From contig JBJXFG010000086.1 of assembly GCA_046154665.1 (NCBI GenBank), positions 1 to 64,000 of the forward strand: a DNA stretch of 64,000 bases. Direction: 5' to 3'. This DNA comes from JAFLCM01 sp046154665. Lineage in GTDB: Bacteria; Planctomycetota; Phycisphaerae; Phycisphaerales; UBA1924. The notes under the pieces are model-generated. The model was not told the origin of the DNA and did not search any database. It saw only the letters and a program-made list of their open reading frames with translations. Below are positions 29,632 through 37,370 of this stretch, piece after piece. Each line of letters starts with the position of its first letter. The first letter of the stretch is position 1. The translations under genes and the position numbers were made by a program.

Positions 29632-32600
29632 GGTAAAGCGGCCGTCAAGAAGAGGAAGATCTTCGAAATCGCCAAGGACCTCGGGATCGAGTCCAAGGCG
29701 ATCGTCGAGAAGTGCCGCGCCGAAGAAGTGGAGGGGATCAAGGACCACATGAGCGCCGTGAGCGCGGGCCTTGAGGCGACGATCCGCGAGTGGTTCAGCG
29801 CCGGCGAGCACCGCAACGTCGTCGAACACGCCGCCAAGGTTGATATCGATGCGATCAAGGCACCGGCTCGGAAGCGCGCGGCGGTGAAGCGCGCCGACGG
29901 CAGCGACGCGCCTTCCTCCGGCGAGTCGGGCGTGGCAACGGTCGAATCCGCCCCGCCGCACATCGAGACGCCCGCGGCCCCGTCGGAACCTGAGGCGGCC
30001 GCGCCCACGGCTCCCGCGGCGCCCGTCGCTCCCGTCAACGTGGCACCGCCCACGATCGTTCCCCCCGCGCCGCGGGTGGTGAACATGACGCCGACATTCA
30101 CTCGGCGCCCACAAACGATCAGCGAGAACAAGCCCGCAGCCGGAACAACAGGGGCGGCAACGAACGGTTCCGCTCCCGCCGCGCCCGATGCGGGCGTGCC
30201 CGGTATCGGCAAGGCGCACCGCGCGGTTCGGCCCGAGACGCCTCCCGCGCCGACGCACGCTCAGGCCCCGACGGGAACGACCGCCGCGCCGAGCGCGCCA
30301 TCAGAATCCGGGCCGTCCGGCACAAACCCTGCGGTGCCCCACGGACCCAGTCACCTTCCCAAGTCGCCCGCGGCCCATCACGGCCCGCCCGCGCGCATCG
30401 AAGCGCCCAAGCCGCGCGTCTTCAGTCTTGATCGACCCGGCACGACGCCGATGCGTTCTTCGAACCCGACGGCGGGCAAGGTCGTCGATCCGCCGCCGAT
30501 GGGGCTGGTTCGGATTCAGCAGGCGCCTCCCCCACCGCCGCCCGCGGCTCCGGCCGCGCCTGCGGCGCCGGGTCGGCGTGGAGATCGCCCCGGTGGTTCG
30601 GGCCTGGGTATCGGCGGGCCGTCAGCCCCGGGTGCCCCGGCGACGCCCGGCCAGCCGCGCCCGCGGGTCGCCGCGCCATCGAATCTCAAGATCGACGCGC
30701 AGACGCCCGCCAAGCTCTCGGGCCCGAAGGTCGTCCGCATCGAGCAGCCCGACTTTGTCGAGGCCCCGCGCAGCCGTTCCGACGCCCCGCGCGGACCGCG
30801 CCCCGCGGGCGGCGGCGCTGACGACTCGAAGCGCCCGGTTCGTCGCAGCGGCGGCGGCAATGTGCCCGCGTCGCGCACCAGCCGACGCTCGGGCCGGTCG
30901 GATGTCGAAGCGGGCTCGGCGACATGGTCGGAGCGCGACCTCGCCGACCGCGAGGCACGCCTCAACCGCTCCGAGGGCTTCCTCAGGCAGCGCCGGCGCG
31001 ACGCCAAGATCAAGGAACAGGTCCACGCACCAGGTTCCGCCGACCAGGACCCGGGCGGCATCGTGCAGGTCATCCGGCCTTACACCATCAAGGACCTCGC
31101 GGCGGCGGCGGGCATCAAGTCGGCCGACATCGTCAAGAAGCTCTTCCTCAAGGGCATCATGGCGAGCCCGAACCAGGCGATCGAGGACGACCAGGCCATC
31201 GAGATCATGATGGACTGGGACATCGAACTCCAGTTCGTGGAGGACAAGACCGAGGAGGAACTCGTGGCCGAGGAATACGCCGGCCGCGAGAGTCAGGACA
31301 TCCGCACGCGCTCCCCGGTGGTCACGATCCTCGGCCACGTCGACCACGGCAAAACCAGCCTGCTCGACAAGATCCGCAACACCAACATCGCCGCGGGCGA
31401 AGCGGGCGGCATCACGCAGTCGACGCGCGCGTTCCGCACCGCGGTCAATGTCGAGGACAACGAGAAGTGGGTGTGCTTCCTCGATACCCCCGGCCACCAG
31501 GCGTTCTCCGAGATGCGCGCCCGCGGCGCCAACATGACCGACGTCATCGTGCTGGTGGTCAGCGTGGTCGACGGCGTGATGCCGCAGACCATCGAGAGCA
31601 TCAACCACGCCAAGGCCGCGAAGGCCCCGATCATCGTCGCCCTCAACAAGATCGACATGCCGGGCGTCAACGAATCGCTCATCAACAAGGTCTACGGCCA
31701 GCTCGCCGAGCAGGGCCTCAACCCCTCGGCGTGGGGCGGCGATACCGACGTGGTGCATACCAGCGCCACCGTGGGCACGGGCATCCAGGAACTGCTCGAA
31801 ACGATCGACTACCGCGCCCAGGTGCTTGACCTCAAGGCCGGCTTTGAAGGTCCGGCGCGGGGCGTCGTGATCGAGGCCAAGATGGAAGAGGGCCGCGGCC
31901 CGGTGGCCAACGTGCTGATGCAGGACGGGTGCCTCTCGATCGGCGACATTTTGGTGGCGGGGCGTGCCTATGGGCGCGTGCGCGACATCATCAACGACCG
32001 CGGCGAGAAGGTGAAGAAGGCCCAGCCTTCGACGCCGGTGCTCGTCTCGGGCCTGACCGAGATCCCGAACGCGGGCGACAAGTTCTACATCGTGGACTCG
32101 ATGCGCCACGCCGCCGAGGTGGCCGAGCAGCGTGCCCAGAACGAGCGGATGAAGGAGCTGGCGACGCCGAAGCTCACGCTCGACTCGATGTTCAAGCAGC
32201 TCGAGACCGAGGACGTCAAGGAACTGCGCGTGGTGCTCAAGGCCGACGTGCAGGGCTCGGTCGATGTCATCGCGCACACCATCGAGCAGATCACCACCGA
32301 GAAGGTCAAGGTCCGCGTGCTGCACGCGGCGGTCGGCGGCGTGAACGAGTCCGACGTCACCCTCGCGGCGGCGTCGAAGGCGATCATCGTCGGGTTCAAC
32401 GTCATCCCATCGGGCAAGGCCCGCGGGGCGGCCGAGAGCAAGGGCGTCGAGGTCCGCACCTACGACGTCATCTACAACATCGTCGACGACATCAAGCTGG
32501 CGGCCCAGGGCCTGCTTGCCCCGATCCTCCGCCAGGAGGTGCTCGGGCACGCCGAGGTCCGCCAGGTGTTCAAGGTTTCGCGCGTGGGCGCGGTGGCCGG

Positions 32601-32832
32601 TTGCTACGTCACCGACGGCGTCATCGAACGCAACGCGCTCATCCGCGTCACCCGCAACGGGATCGTCATCGAGAAGGACCGCACGCTGGAGCAGCTCAAG
32701 CGGTTCAAGGACGACGCCAAGGAAGTCAAGGCCAACATGGAGTGCGGCATGAAGATCGCGGGCTACGACGACATCAAGGAGGGCGACGTGCTCGAGTGCT
32801 ACAAGAACGTGGAGATGAAGCAGACGTTGTGA
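29632..32832 (+). CDS. infB: Translation initiation factor IF-2
   Basis: GTPase that delivers initiator tRNA to the small ribosomal subunit. About 1066 residues. An N-terminal IF2_N domain (RKIFEIAKDLGIESKAIVEKC) is followed by some 400 residues of Ala/Pro-rich linker. A second IF2_N domain reads IKDLAAAAGIKSADIVKKLFLKGI. The G domain has GHVDHGKTS (568-576), DTPGHQAFSEMRARG and NKIDMPG, then the beta-barrel and C-terminal fMet-tRNA domains. The TTG at 29632 is preferred because ACGGAGAAG lies six bases upstream; GTG 29584 is an alternative. It starts 91 bp after nusA. Confidence 0.96.
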   Translation, partial: GKAAVKKRKIFEIAKDLGIESKAIVEKCRAEEVEGIKDHMSAVSAGLEATIREWFSAGEHRNVVEHAAKVDIDAIKAPARKRAAVKRADGSDAPSSGESGVATVESAPPHIETPAAPSEPEAAAPTAPAAPVAPVNVAPPTIVPPAPRVVNMTPTFTRRPQTISENKPAAGTTGAATNGSAPAAPDAGVPGIGKAHRAVRPETPPAPTHAQAPTGTTAAPSAPSESGPSGTNPAVPHGPSHLPKSPAAHHGPPARIEAPKPRVFSLDRPGTTPMRSSNPTAGKVVDPPPMGLVRIQQAPPPPPPAAPAAPAAPGRRGDRPGGSGLGIGGPSAPGAPATPGQPRPRVAAPSNLKIDAQTPAKLSGPKVVRIEQPDFVEAPRSRSDAPRGPRPAGGGADDSKRPVRRSGGGNVPASRTSRRSGRSDVEAGSATWSERDLADREARLNRSEGFLRQRRRDAKIKEQVHAPGSADQDPGGIVQVIRPYTIKDLAAAAGIKSADIVKKLFLKGIMASPNQAIEDDQAIEIMMDWDIELQFVEDKTEEELVAEEYAGRESQDIRTRSPVVTILGHVDHGKTSLLDKIRNTNIAAGEAGGITQSTRAFRTAVNVEDNEKWVCFLDTPGHQAFSEMRARGANMTDVIVLVVSVVDGVMPQTIESINHAKAAKAPIIVALNKIDMPGVNESLINKVYGQLAEQGLNPSAWGGDTDVVHTSATVGTGIQELLETIDYRAQVLDLKAGFEGPARGVVIEAKMEEGRGPVANVLMQDGCLSIGDILVAGRAYGRVRDIINDRGEKVKKAQPSTPVLVSGLTEIPNAGDKFYIVDSMRHAAEVAEQRAQNERMKELATPKLTLDSMFKQLETEDVKELRVVLKADVQGSVDVIAHTIEQITTEKVKVRVLHAAVGGVNESDVTLAAASKAIIVGFNVIPSGKARGAAESKGVEVRTYDVIYNIVDDIKLAAQGLLAPILRQEVLGHAEVRQVFKVSRVGAVAGCYVTDGVIERNALIRVTRNGIVIEKDRTLEQLKRFKDDAKEVKANMECGMKIAGYDDIKEGDVLECYKNVEMKQTL

Positions 32833-32834
32833 AG

Positions 32835-32958
32835 AGGGCAGTCGGGAGTGGGCGGTGGGCAGTCGGGGAGGCAAAGGCCCCCGACTCCCGACGCCGCCTG
32901 CTGACGCGCTGCCTTCTTGATTTGTTGCTTTGGTGATTTGTTGCTTTGCTGATTTCTG
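32835..32958. repeat. Two repeat types between infB and DUF503 gene
   Basis: 32835-32895 carries GGGCAGTCGGGAGT units facing their complement CCCGACTCCCGA, making an imperfect hairpin inside the operon. 32918-32958 carries two and a half copies of a 16-bp TGATTTGTTGCTTTG unit running up to the next start codon. Confidence 0.6.
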
Positions 32959-33366
32959 ATGATCGTCGCCGTGCTCCAGTTCGAGGTCTTTGTCCGCTCC
33001 GCCGAGTGTCTGAAGGACAAGCGGCGGGTGGTTCGTTCGCTCAAGGACCGCCTGCACCACGACCACATGGTGTCGGTAGCGGAGGTCGGCGGGCTGGACG
33101 AGCACCGCCGTGCCGAGATCGCGGTGGCGCTGGTGTCGGCCGACGTGGTCTATGCCAACGAGGTGATGGACCGCATCACCGAGAAACTCCGCGAGCACCG
33201 CGAGGCGGAGCTGGGGCGGGTGATGCGGTTCGTGCTCGACAAGGCCGACATGCCGGATTCAGACCTCGACGAAGAGGGCCGCCCGGCGTGGAGCGAGGAG
33301 GACACCGACGTGATGCTGCGCGGGATCGAAAAGGTTCAGCGCGACGCCGAGGGGGGTGTGGCGTGA
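32959..33366 (+). CDS. DUF503 (YlxP-like) protein
   Basis: A 135-residue protein of the DUF503/YlxP family, which sits between infB and rbfA in many bacteria and is presumed to serve ribosome biogenesis; its activity is not established. The hallmark is the N-terminal VLQFEVFVRSAECLKDKRRVVRSLKDRL and the VSVAEVGGLDEHRRAEIAVALVSAD segment. The stop overlaps the rbfA start as GTGA, so the two are translationally coupled. Confidence 0.9.
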   Translation: MIVAVLQFEVFVRSAECLKDKRRVVRSLKDRLHHDHMVSVAEVGGLDEHRRAEIAVALVSADVVYANEVMDRITEKLREHREAELGRVMRFVLDKADMPDSDLDEEGRPAWSEEDTDVMLRGIEKVQRDAEGGVA

Positions 33367-33770
33367 GCAAGAGGACCGAACAAGTCAACGAGATGCTCCG
33401 CCGCGCGGTGCAGGGCGTGCTGGTCGAAGGTCTGGGCGACCCGCGGCTGAACGGCTGCCTGCTCACGGTCACACAGGTCGGCGTCGATACCGATTTCACG
33501 CTCGCGGTCATCCGCGTGAGCGTGCTGCCCGTCGCGAAGCAGGATTTGGCCGTGCACGCGCTCAAGGCCGCCGCCCGGCACATCCGGCACGAGGTGAGCG
33601 AGAAGGTGTCGATGCACAAGATGCCGGAGTTCCAGTTCAAGCTGGACGAATCGACAAAGCGCCAGGCGGAAGTGCTCGACGCGCTGGCCCAGGCGCGGAT
33701 CGAGCGCGAGGCACGCGGGGTGGAGGAATCGGCGGGCGACGGAACCAACACCACGGAGAATCGCGCGTGA
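33363..33770 (+). CDS. rbfA: Ribosome-binding factor A
   Basis: Cold-shock 30S maturation factor with a KH-like fold. The 135-residue protein has RTEQVNEMLRRAVQGVL, LGDPRLNGCLLTVTQVGVDTDFTLAVIRVSVL and IRHEVSEKVSMHKMPEFQFKLDES, all typical. It starts at GTG 33363 overlapping the DUF503 stop and ends overlapping the GTG of the next gene, so three genes are chained by 4-nt overlaps. Confidence 0.94.
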   Translation: MSKRTEQVNEMLRRAVQGVLVEGLGDPRLNGCLLTVTQVGVDTDFTLAVIRVSVLPVAKQDLAVHALKAAARHIRHEVSEKVSMHKMPEFQFKLDESTKRQAEVLDALAQARIEREARGVEESAGDGTNTTENRA

Positions 33771-34486
33771 GCAGTGTGGACCACGGCAAGGCGTTGACGG
33801 CGTTGTTGAAACGGCTCAAGCCCAGGTACGAGCCCGCGCCCCCGCTCAAGCACGAGCCGATGGACGAGCTGCTGCTGGGCGTCCTCATGTGGGAAGCGAC
33901 GCGGTCCAAGGCCGAGGCCGCGCTGAAACGTCTGCGCGACGCCCACGTGGACGACAACGACATGCGCGTGACCCGCCCGGCACAGCTGGCGGCGATCATC
34001 GGGAAGACCTACCCGAAAGTGGACGAGCGGTCGGCGCGGCTGCACGCCGTGCTCTCGGATATCTACACCCGCGAACACACGGTCTCGCTCGAACGCGCCA
34101 TGGGCATGTCCAAGCGCGAGGCGGCGAAGTACATCGAGACACTCTCGGGCCTGCCGGCGTACGCGTCGGCCCGCTGGCAACTCATCGTGCTCGAATCGCA
34201 CCATGTGCCCGTCGACGACCGGATGTTGGCGCGGCTGATCGCTACCGGCGTGCTCGAAGAGGGCGACGACATCGCCAAGGCCACCGGCGTGCTCGAACGC
34301 TACATCCGGCACGAAGATGTTCTTGCCTCGTACCTGCTGCTGCAGGCCTGGTGCGAAGACCCCGACGCCGAACCGGAGAAGCCGGCGGCGAAAAAGACGC
34401 CCGGTCGGAGCGCGGCGGACACGGGCAAGGCCCGGTCGCCGGTGAAGACACCCGCGAAGAAGGCAGCGGCGCGGTCGGGGAAGTGA
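33767..34486 (+). CDS. HhH-GPD (endonuclease III-like) protein without catalytic lysine
   Basis: 239 residues, distantly like the helix-hairpin-helix GPD base-excision glycosylases. Visible features are LLLGVLMWEATRSKAEAALKRL, a degenerate hairpin (AAKYIETLSGLPAYASARWQLIVL) and VPVDDRMLARL, aligning with the VDTHV region that holds the catalytic aspartate in Nth. The lysine of the Nth LPGVG(R/K)KTA hairpin is absent and there is no C-terminal FeS cysteine cluster, so glycosylase/lyase activity is doubtful. The last 35 residues form a Lys/Ala-rich tail. Translational coupling to rbfA hints at an RNA- or ribosome-linked role; that is inference. Confidence 0.65.
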   Translation: MSSVDHGKALTALLKRLKPRYEPAPPLKHEPMDELLLGVLMWEATRSKAEAALKRLRDAHVDDNDMRVTRPAQLAAIIGKTYPKVDERSARLHAVLSDIYTREHTVSLERAMGMSKREAAKYIETLSGLPAYASARWQLIVLESHHVPVDDRMLARLIATGVLEEGDDIAKATGVLERYIRHEDVLASYLLLQAWCEDPDAEPEKPAAKKTPGRSAADTGKARSPVKTPAKKAAARSGK

Positions 34487-34556
34487 GTTCCGCGACGGTC
34501 ACGCGGAGCACCGATATCCCGCGGGCGGGGAATCGGTTGAACGTCGCGCCCCGCGT

Positions 34557-36326
34557 TCACCGCTTGGATTTCAGCCACTTCACCAGCTTCGCACGTTCCC
34601 AGGTGTTGATGCACCGTTCCTGCGGGCACCCGGCGCGCCGGGCGGTGATCACGCCGTAGCGCAGGTTCTCGGCGTCGTCGGGGTGGTGCGTGTCGCAGTG
34701 GATCGCCAGCAGGCAGCCCTTCGAAAGCGCCAGGCGGGCGTGGGTGTCGCGCAGGTCGAGCCGCAGCCAGTTGGCGTTGATTTCGAGCGCGGTGTTGTGC
34801 TCGGCGGCGGCGGCGCAGAGTTCCTCCATCGCCGGCTCCAGCCCCTCGCGCTGCGCGATGATGCGGCCAGTGGGGTGGCCGATGACGTGTACCAGCGGGT
34901 GCCGGATCGCCTTGAGAAGACGCTCCGTCGCCAATCGCGGCTCTTGACGCAGCGAAGCATGCGGCGAGGCGATGACGACATCAAGTTCGGCGAGCAAATC
35001 GTCGTCGTAGTCGAGCGTGCCGTCGGAGAGAATGTCGACTTCGCTGCCGACGAGCAGGGTGATGCCGGGGACTTCCGCCTGGGCGGCGCGAATGTTCCGG
35101 ATGTGCTCGCGGAGTCGCTCGGGCGTCAGGCCGTTGGCGATGACGCTGGACTTGGAGTGGTCGGTAATCGCCAGAGTGTGAAACCCGCGGAGCTGGTAGA
35201 GCGTGGCGAGTTGGACGATGGAGAGGACGCCGTCGGACGCGGTGGTGTGGGCGTGCAGTTCGCTGCGAACGTCGGCGAGTTCGATGAGATCGGTCGGCGG
35301 CGGCGCGTCGAGCTCGCCGACCGATTCGCGGAGTTCCGGCGGGATGAAGGGCAGGCCCAGGGCCTTGAAGACGGATTCTTCGGTGTCGCCCGCGACGGCT
35401 TGCTCCAAGCCGTTGGGGCGGTGCTGGTGCGGCGTATCGTTGTCGTCGAGCTTGAACAGGCCGTACTCGTTCAGCGTCACGCCGCGTTTGAGGGCTCGCT
35501 CGCGCAGGCGGACGTTGTGCTCTTTCGATCCGGTGAAGTACATCAGCGCCGCGCCCCATGATTTCGCGGGAACGATGCGCAGGTCAGCCTGCACCGTTTT
35601 GCGCTCGAAAGTGAGGCGGATCGAGCATTTGGTCTCGCCGCGAATGAGAACCTGGTTCACCTCGGGCATGGTGCAGAAGGCCTCGCGGAGTCTCTCGGAG
35701 GCGGGGCCTGGCGCGACGGCGAGCAGGTCGATGTCGCCGATGGTTTCTTTGCCGCGGCGCAGCGAGCCGGCGTACTGGACGCTCTCGACCCCGGCGACCT
35801 CGGCGAGGCGGGACTGCAGCGCCTCGGCGATCGGCAACGCCCGGCCCAGCAGCAGCCGCTGCTCGCCCTGGGCCACGGTCTCCAGGCTCTTTTTGATGTT
35901 CTCGACCGTCTTGGTGCCCATGCGCGGCACCTGCATGATGCGTCCGTCGGCGATCGCGGCCTTCAGGCCCGCCGTGTCGGTGACGTTGAGCGTTTCCCAG
36001 ATCGCCTTCACCGTCTTGGGGCCCAGCCCCGGCACGCGCATCATGTCGAGCAGGCCGGCGGGCACGCGGGTGAGCAGCTCGGCGTGCTCGGACATCGCGC
36101 CGCTCTCGGCAAACTCGGTGATCTTGGCAGCGATCTTCACGCCGATGCCCTCGATCGCCGTCAGAGCTTTCGTGTCGTGGGCGATAGGCTTGAGATCGGC
36201 GGCGTGAGCCTCCACCGCACGGGCCGCGCGGGCGTGGGCGTTCACCTTGAAACGATCCTCGCCCAGCAGCTCGAGCATCCGGGCGATCTCATCAAGGCGG
36301 TCGGCGGCGTCCTGGTTGAAGCTCAC
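34557..36326 (-). CDS. polX: DNA polymerase/3'-5' exonuclease PolX
   Basis: Family X polymerase with a PHP exonuclease domain, thought to act in base-excision repair gap filling. The 589-residue protein shows two HhH motifs (LTAIEGIGVKIAAKI; MMRVPGLGPKTVKAIW). The polymerase active site is GSLRRGKETIGDIDLLAV with D198 and D200 and a third acid D248 in ADLRIV. The PHP domain begins SELHAHTTASDG (H358, H360) and ends with HCDTHHPDDAENL. The start is GTG at 36326, overlapping the stop of the HTH gene (GTGA). Confidence 0.94.
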   Translation of the reverse strand: MSFNQDAADRLDEIARMLELLGEDRFKVNAHARAARAVEAHAADLKPIAHDTKALTAIEGIGVKIAAKITEFAESGAMSEHAELLTRVPAGLLDMMRVPGLGPKTVKAIWETLNVTDTAGLKAAIADGRIMQVPRMGTKTVENIKKSLETVAQGEQRLLLGRALPIAEALQSRLAEVAGVESVQYAGSLRRGKETIGDIDLLAVAPGPASERLREAFCTMPEVNQVLIRGETKCSIRLTFERKTVQADLRIVPAKSWGAALMYFTGSKEHNVRLRERALKRGVTLNEYGLFKLDDNDTPHQHRPNGLEQAVAGDTEESVFKALGLPFIPPELRESVGELDAPPPTDLIELADVRSELHAHTTASDGVLSIVQLATLYQLRGFHTLAITDHSKSSVIANGLTPERLREHIRNIRAAQAEVPGITLLVGSEVDILSDGTLDYDDDLLAELDVVIASPHASLRQEPRLATERLLKAIRHPLVHVIGHPTGRIIAQREGLEPAMEELCAAAAEHNTALEINANWLRLDLRDTHARLALSKGCLLAIHCDTHHPDDAENLRYGVITARRAGCPQERCINTWERAKLVKWLKSKR

Positions 36327-37211
36327 GAGGCCTTCCCCCGCCGCGGCTTGTCGGCGTTCTTGGCCCGCTTGGCCGCGGGTTCGCTCGGGGTTTGAAGGGG
36401 CGGTGCCGGGACATACGCACGCTCGACGTGCTCGACATAGCCCTCGCCCTGGCGCGGCTCGGAGCGCACATAGAGCGTGGGTTCCTCCGGGCCGCGGTCC
36501 GACGCATGGAAGGAAGACACGCGGGCCTCGACGGCTTCAACGACGGCGCGGCGTTCGTGCTCGGGCACCAGCAGCAGCGCCGCGACCCAGCGGCGGACCA
36601 GGTCGGAACCCTCCGGCCCAAAGGCGCGGAGCACATCAACCAGGGTTCGTGCGTGGTCGTTGGGGAACAGCGTTGGCGATCCAGAGGGCGCGGTACCCCG
36701 GCTCGACGTCGGGGGCGGGGTAGGGGCCTGGCCCGGGCGGAACGGTGTCCGACGCGGTTCCGGGCTCGTCGGCGGAGTCTGTTGGGGCGGCCGTGGCATC
36801 GGTGGTCGGCGGGGTGAAAGTCACGATCTCAGGCGTGCCCCCGGCCCCGCCCGCGGCACGAAGTCGGGTTTCGAGCGTCTGCACGTACGTCTCGATTCTA
36901 TCGACTCGGTCGGTGAGTTTTTCGAGCGCCCCCGCCACCGCCGCGAGAAGATCAGACGGGCTGGAGGTGCTGAGAGCGTGGCGTCGGCCGTCCTTTTCGC
37001 GCATGGGCCCGCGGCCGGTGAGCATCCACTCGGCGCTGACGCCGAAGCGGTCGCACATGGCCGAGACGAACTCGATGCTCGGGGCGGCGCCGAGCATGTA
37101 GCGGCGCACCGTCTCGGTGTTCTGGTTGGTGATTTCGCCAATCGAGCGGTACGAGCGCTGACCTGCGACGATGCGGAGGCGTTCGTGGAGGCTTCCTGGT
37201 TCGGGTTCCAT
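36323..37211 (-). CDS. HTH regulator split by an apparent frameshift
   Basis: Two overlapping minus frames look like halves of one protein of about 295 residues. The first (ATG 37211 to stop 36636) has an XRE-like HTH (SIGEITNQNTETVRRYMLGAAPSIEFVSAMCDRFGVSAEWMLTGRGP), then a short coiled coil (AGALEKLTDRVDRIETYVQTLETRL) and a Pro/Asp-rich linker. The second (up to 36799, ends 36323) has a conserved-looking helical C-terminus, DHARTLVDVLRAFGPEGSDLVRRWVAALLLVPEHERRAVVEAVEAR. Reading 'ALWIANAVP' into 'NDHARTLV' needs one base fewer in the CCCC at about 36664-36667. It could be a true mutation, a sequencing error or two genes. Coupled to polX by GTGA. Confidence 0.6.
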
Positions 37212-37286
37212 GGTGGGGGGGCGGGGGGCAGAAGCGGGAGTCGGGAGTGGGTAAAGACGCTAAAGGTGGGGCCGGGATGCCTCATC

Positions 37287-37303
37287 CGCCCCGCGACGGG
37301 GCG
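37287..37303. terminator. Hairpin downstream of recG
   Basis: Perfect 7-bp GC hairpin CGCCCCG/CGGGGCG with loop CGA, between the recG stop and the HTH gene on the same strand. There is no U-tract, so it is weak as a terminator. A GGGAGTCGGGAGT repeat lies beside it at 37228-37250. Confidence 0.3.
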
Positions 37304-37370
37304 TTAGGTTGGCCTCTCGTGGCGAGAGACTTGCCCCGTGCTCACACGAAAATCGACCGACATGAGAAGA

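Noticed and set aside
30622..33198. Long minus-strand frame (858 codons) opposite infB
   Set aside because: Antisense shadow: His/Asp/Arg-rich translation without motifs, while the plus strand encodes clear IF-2, DUF503 and RbfA.
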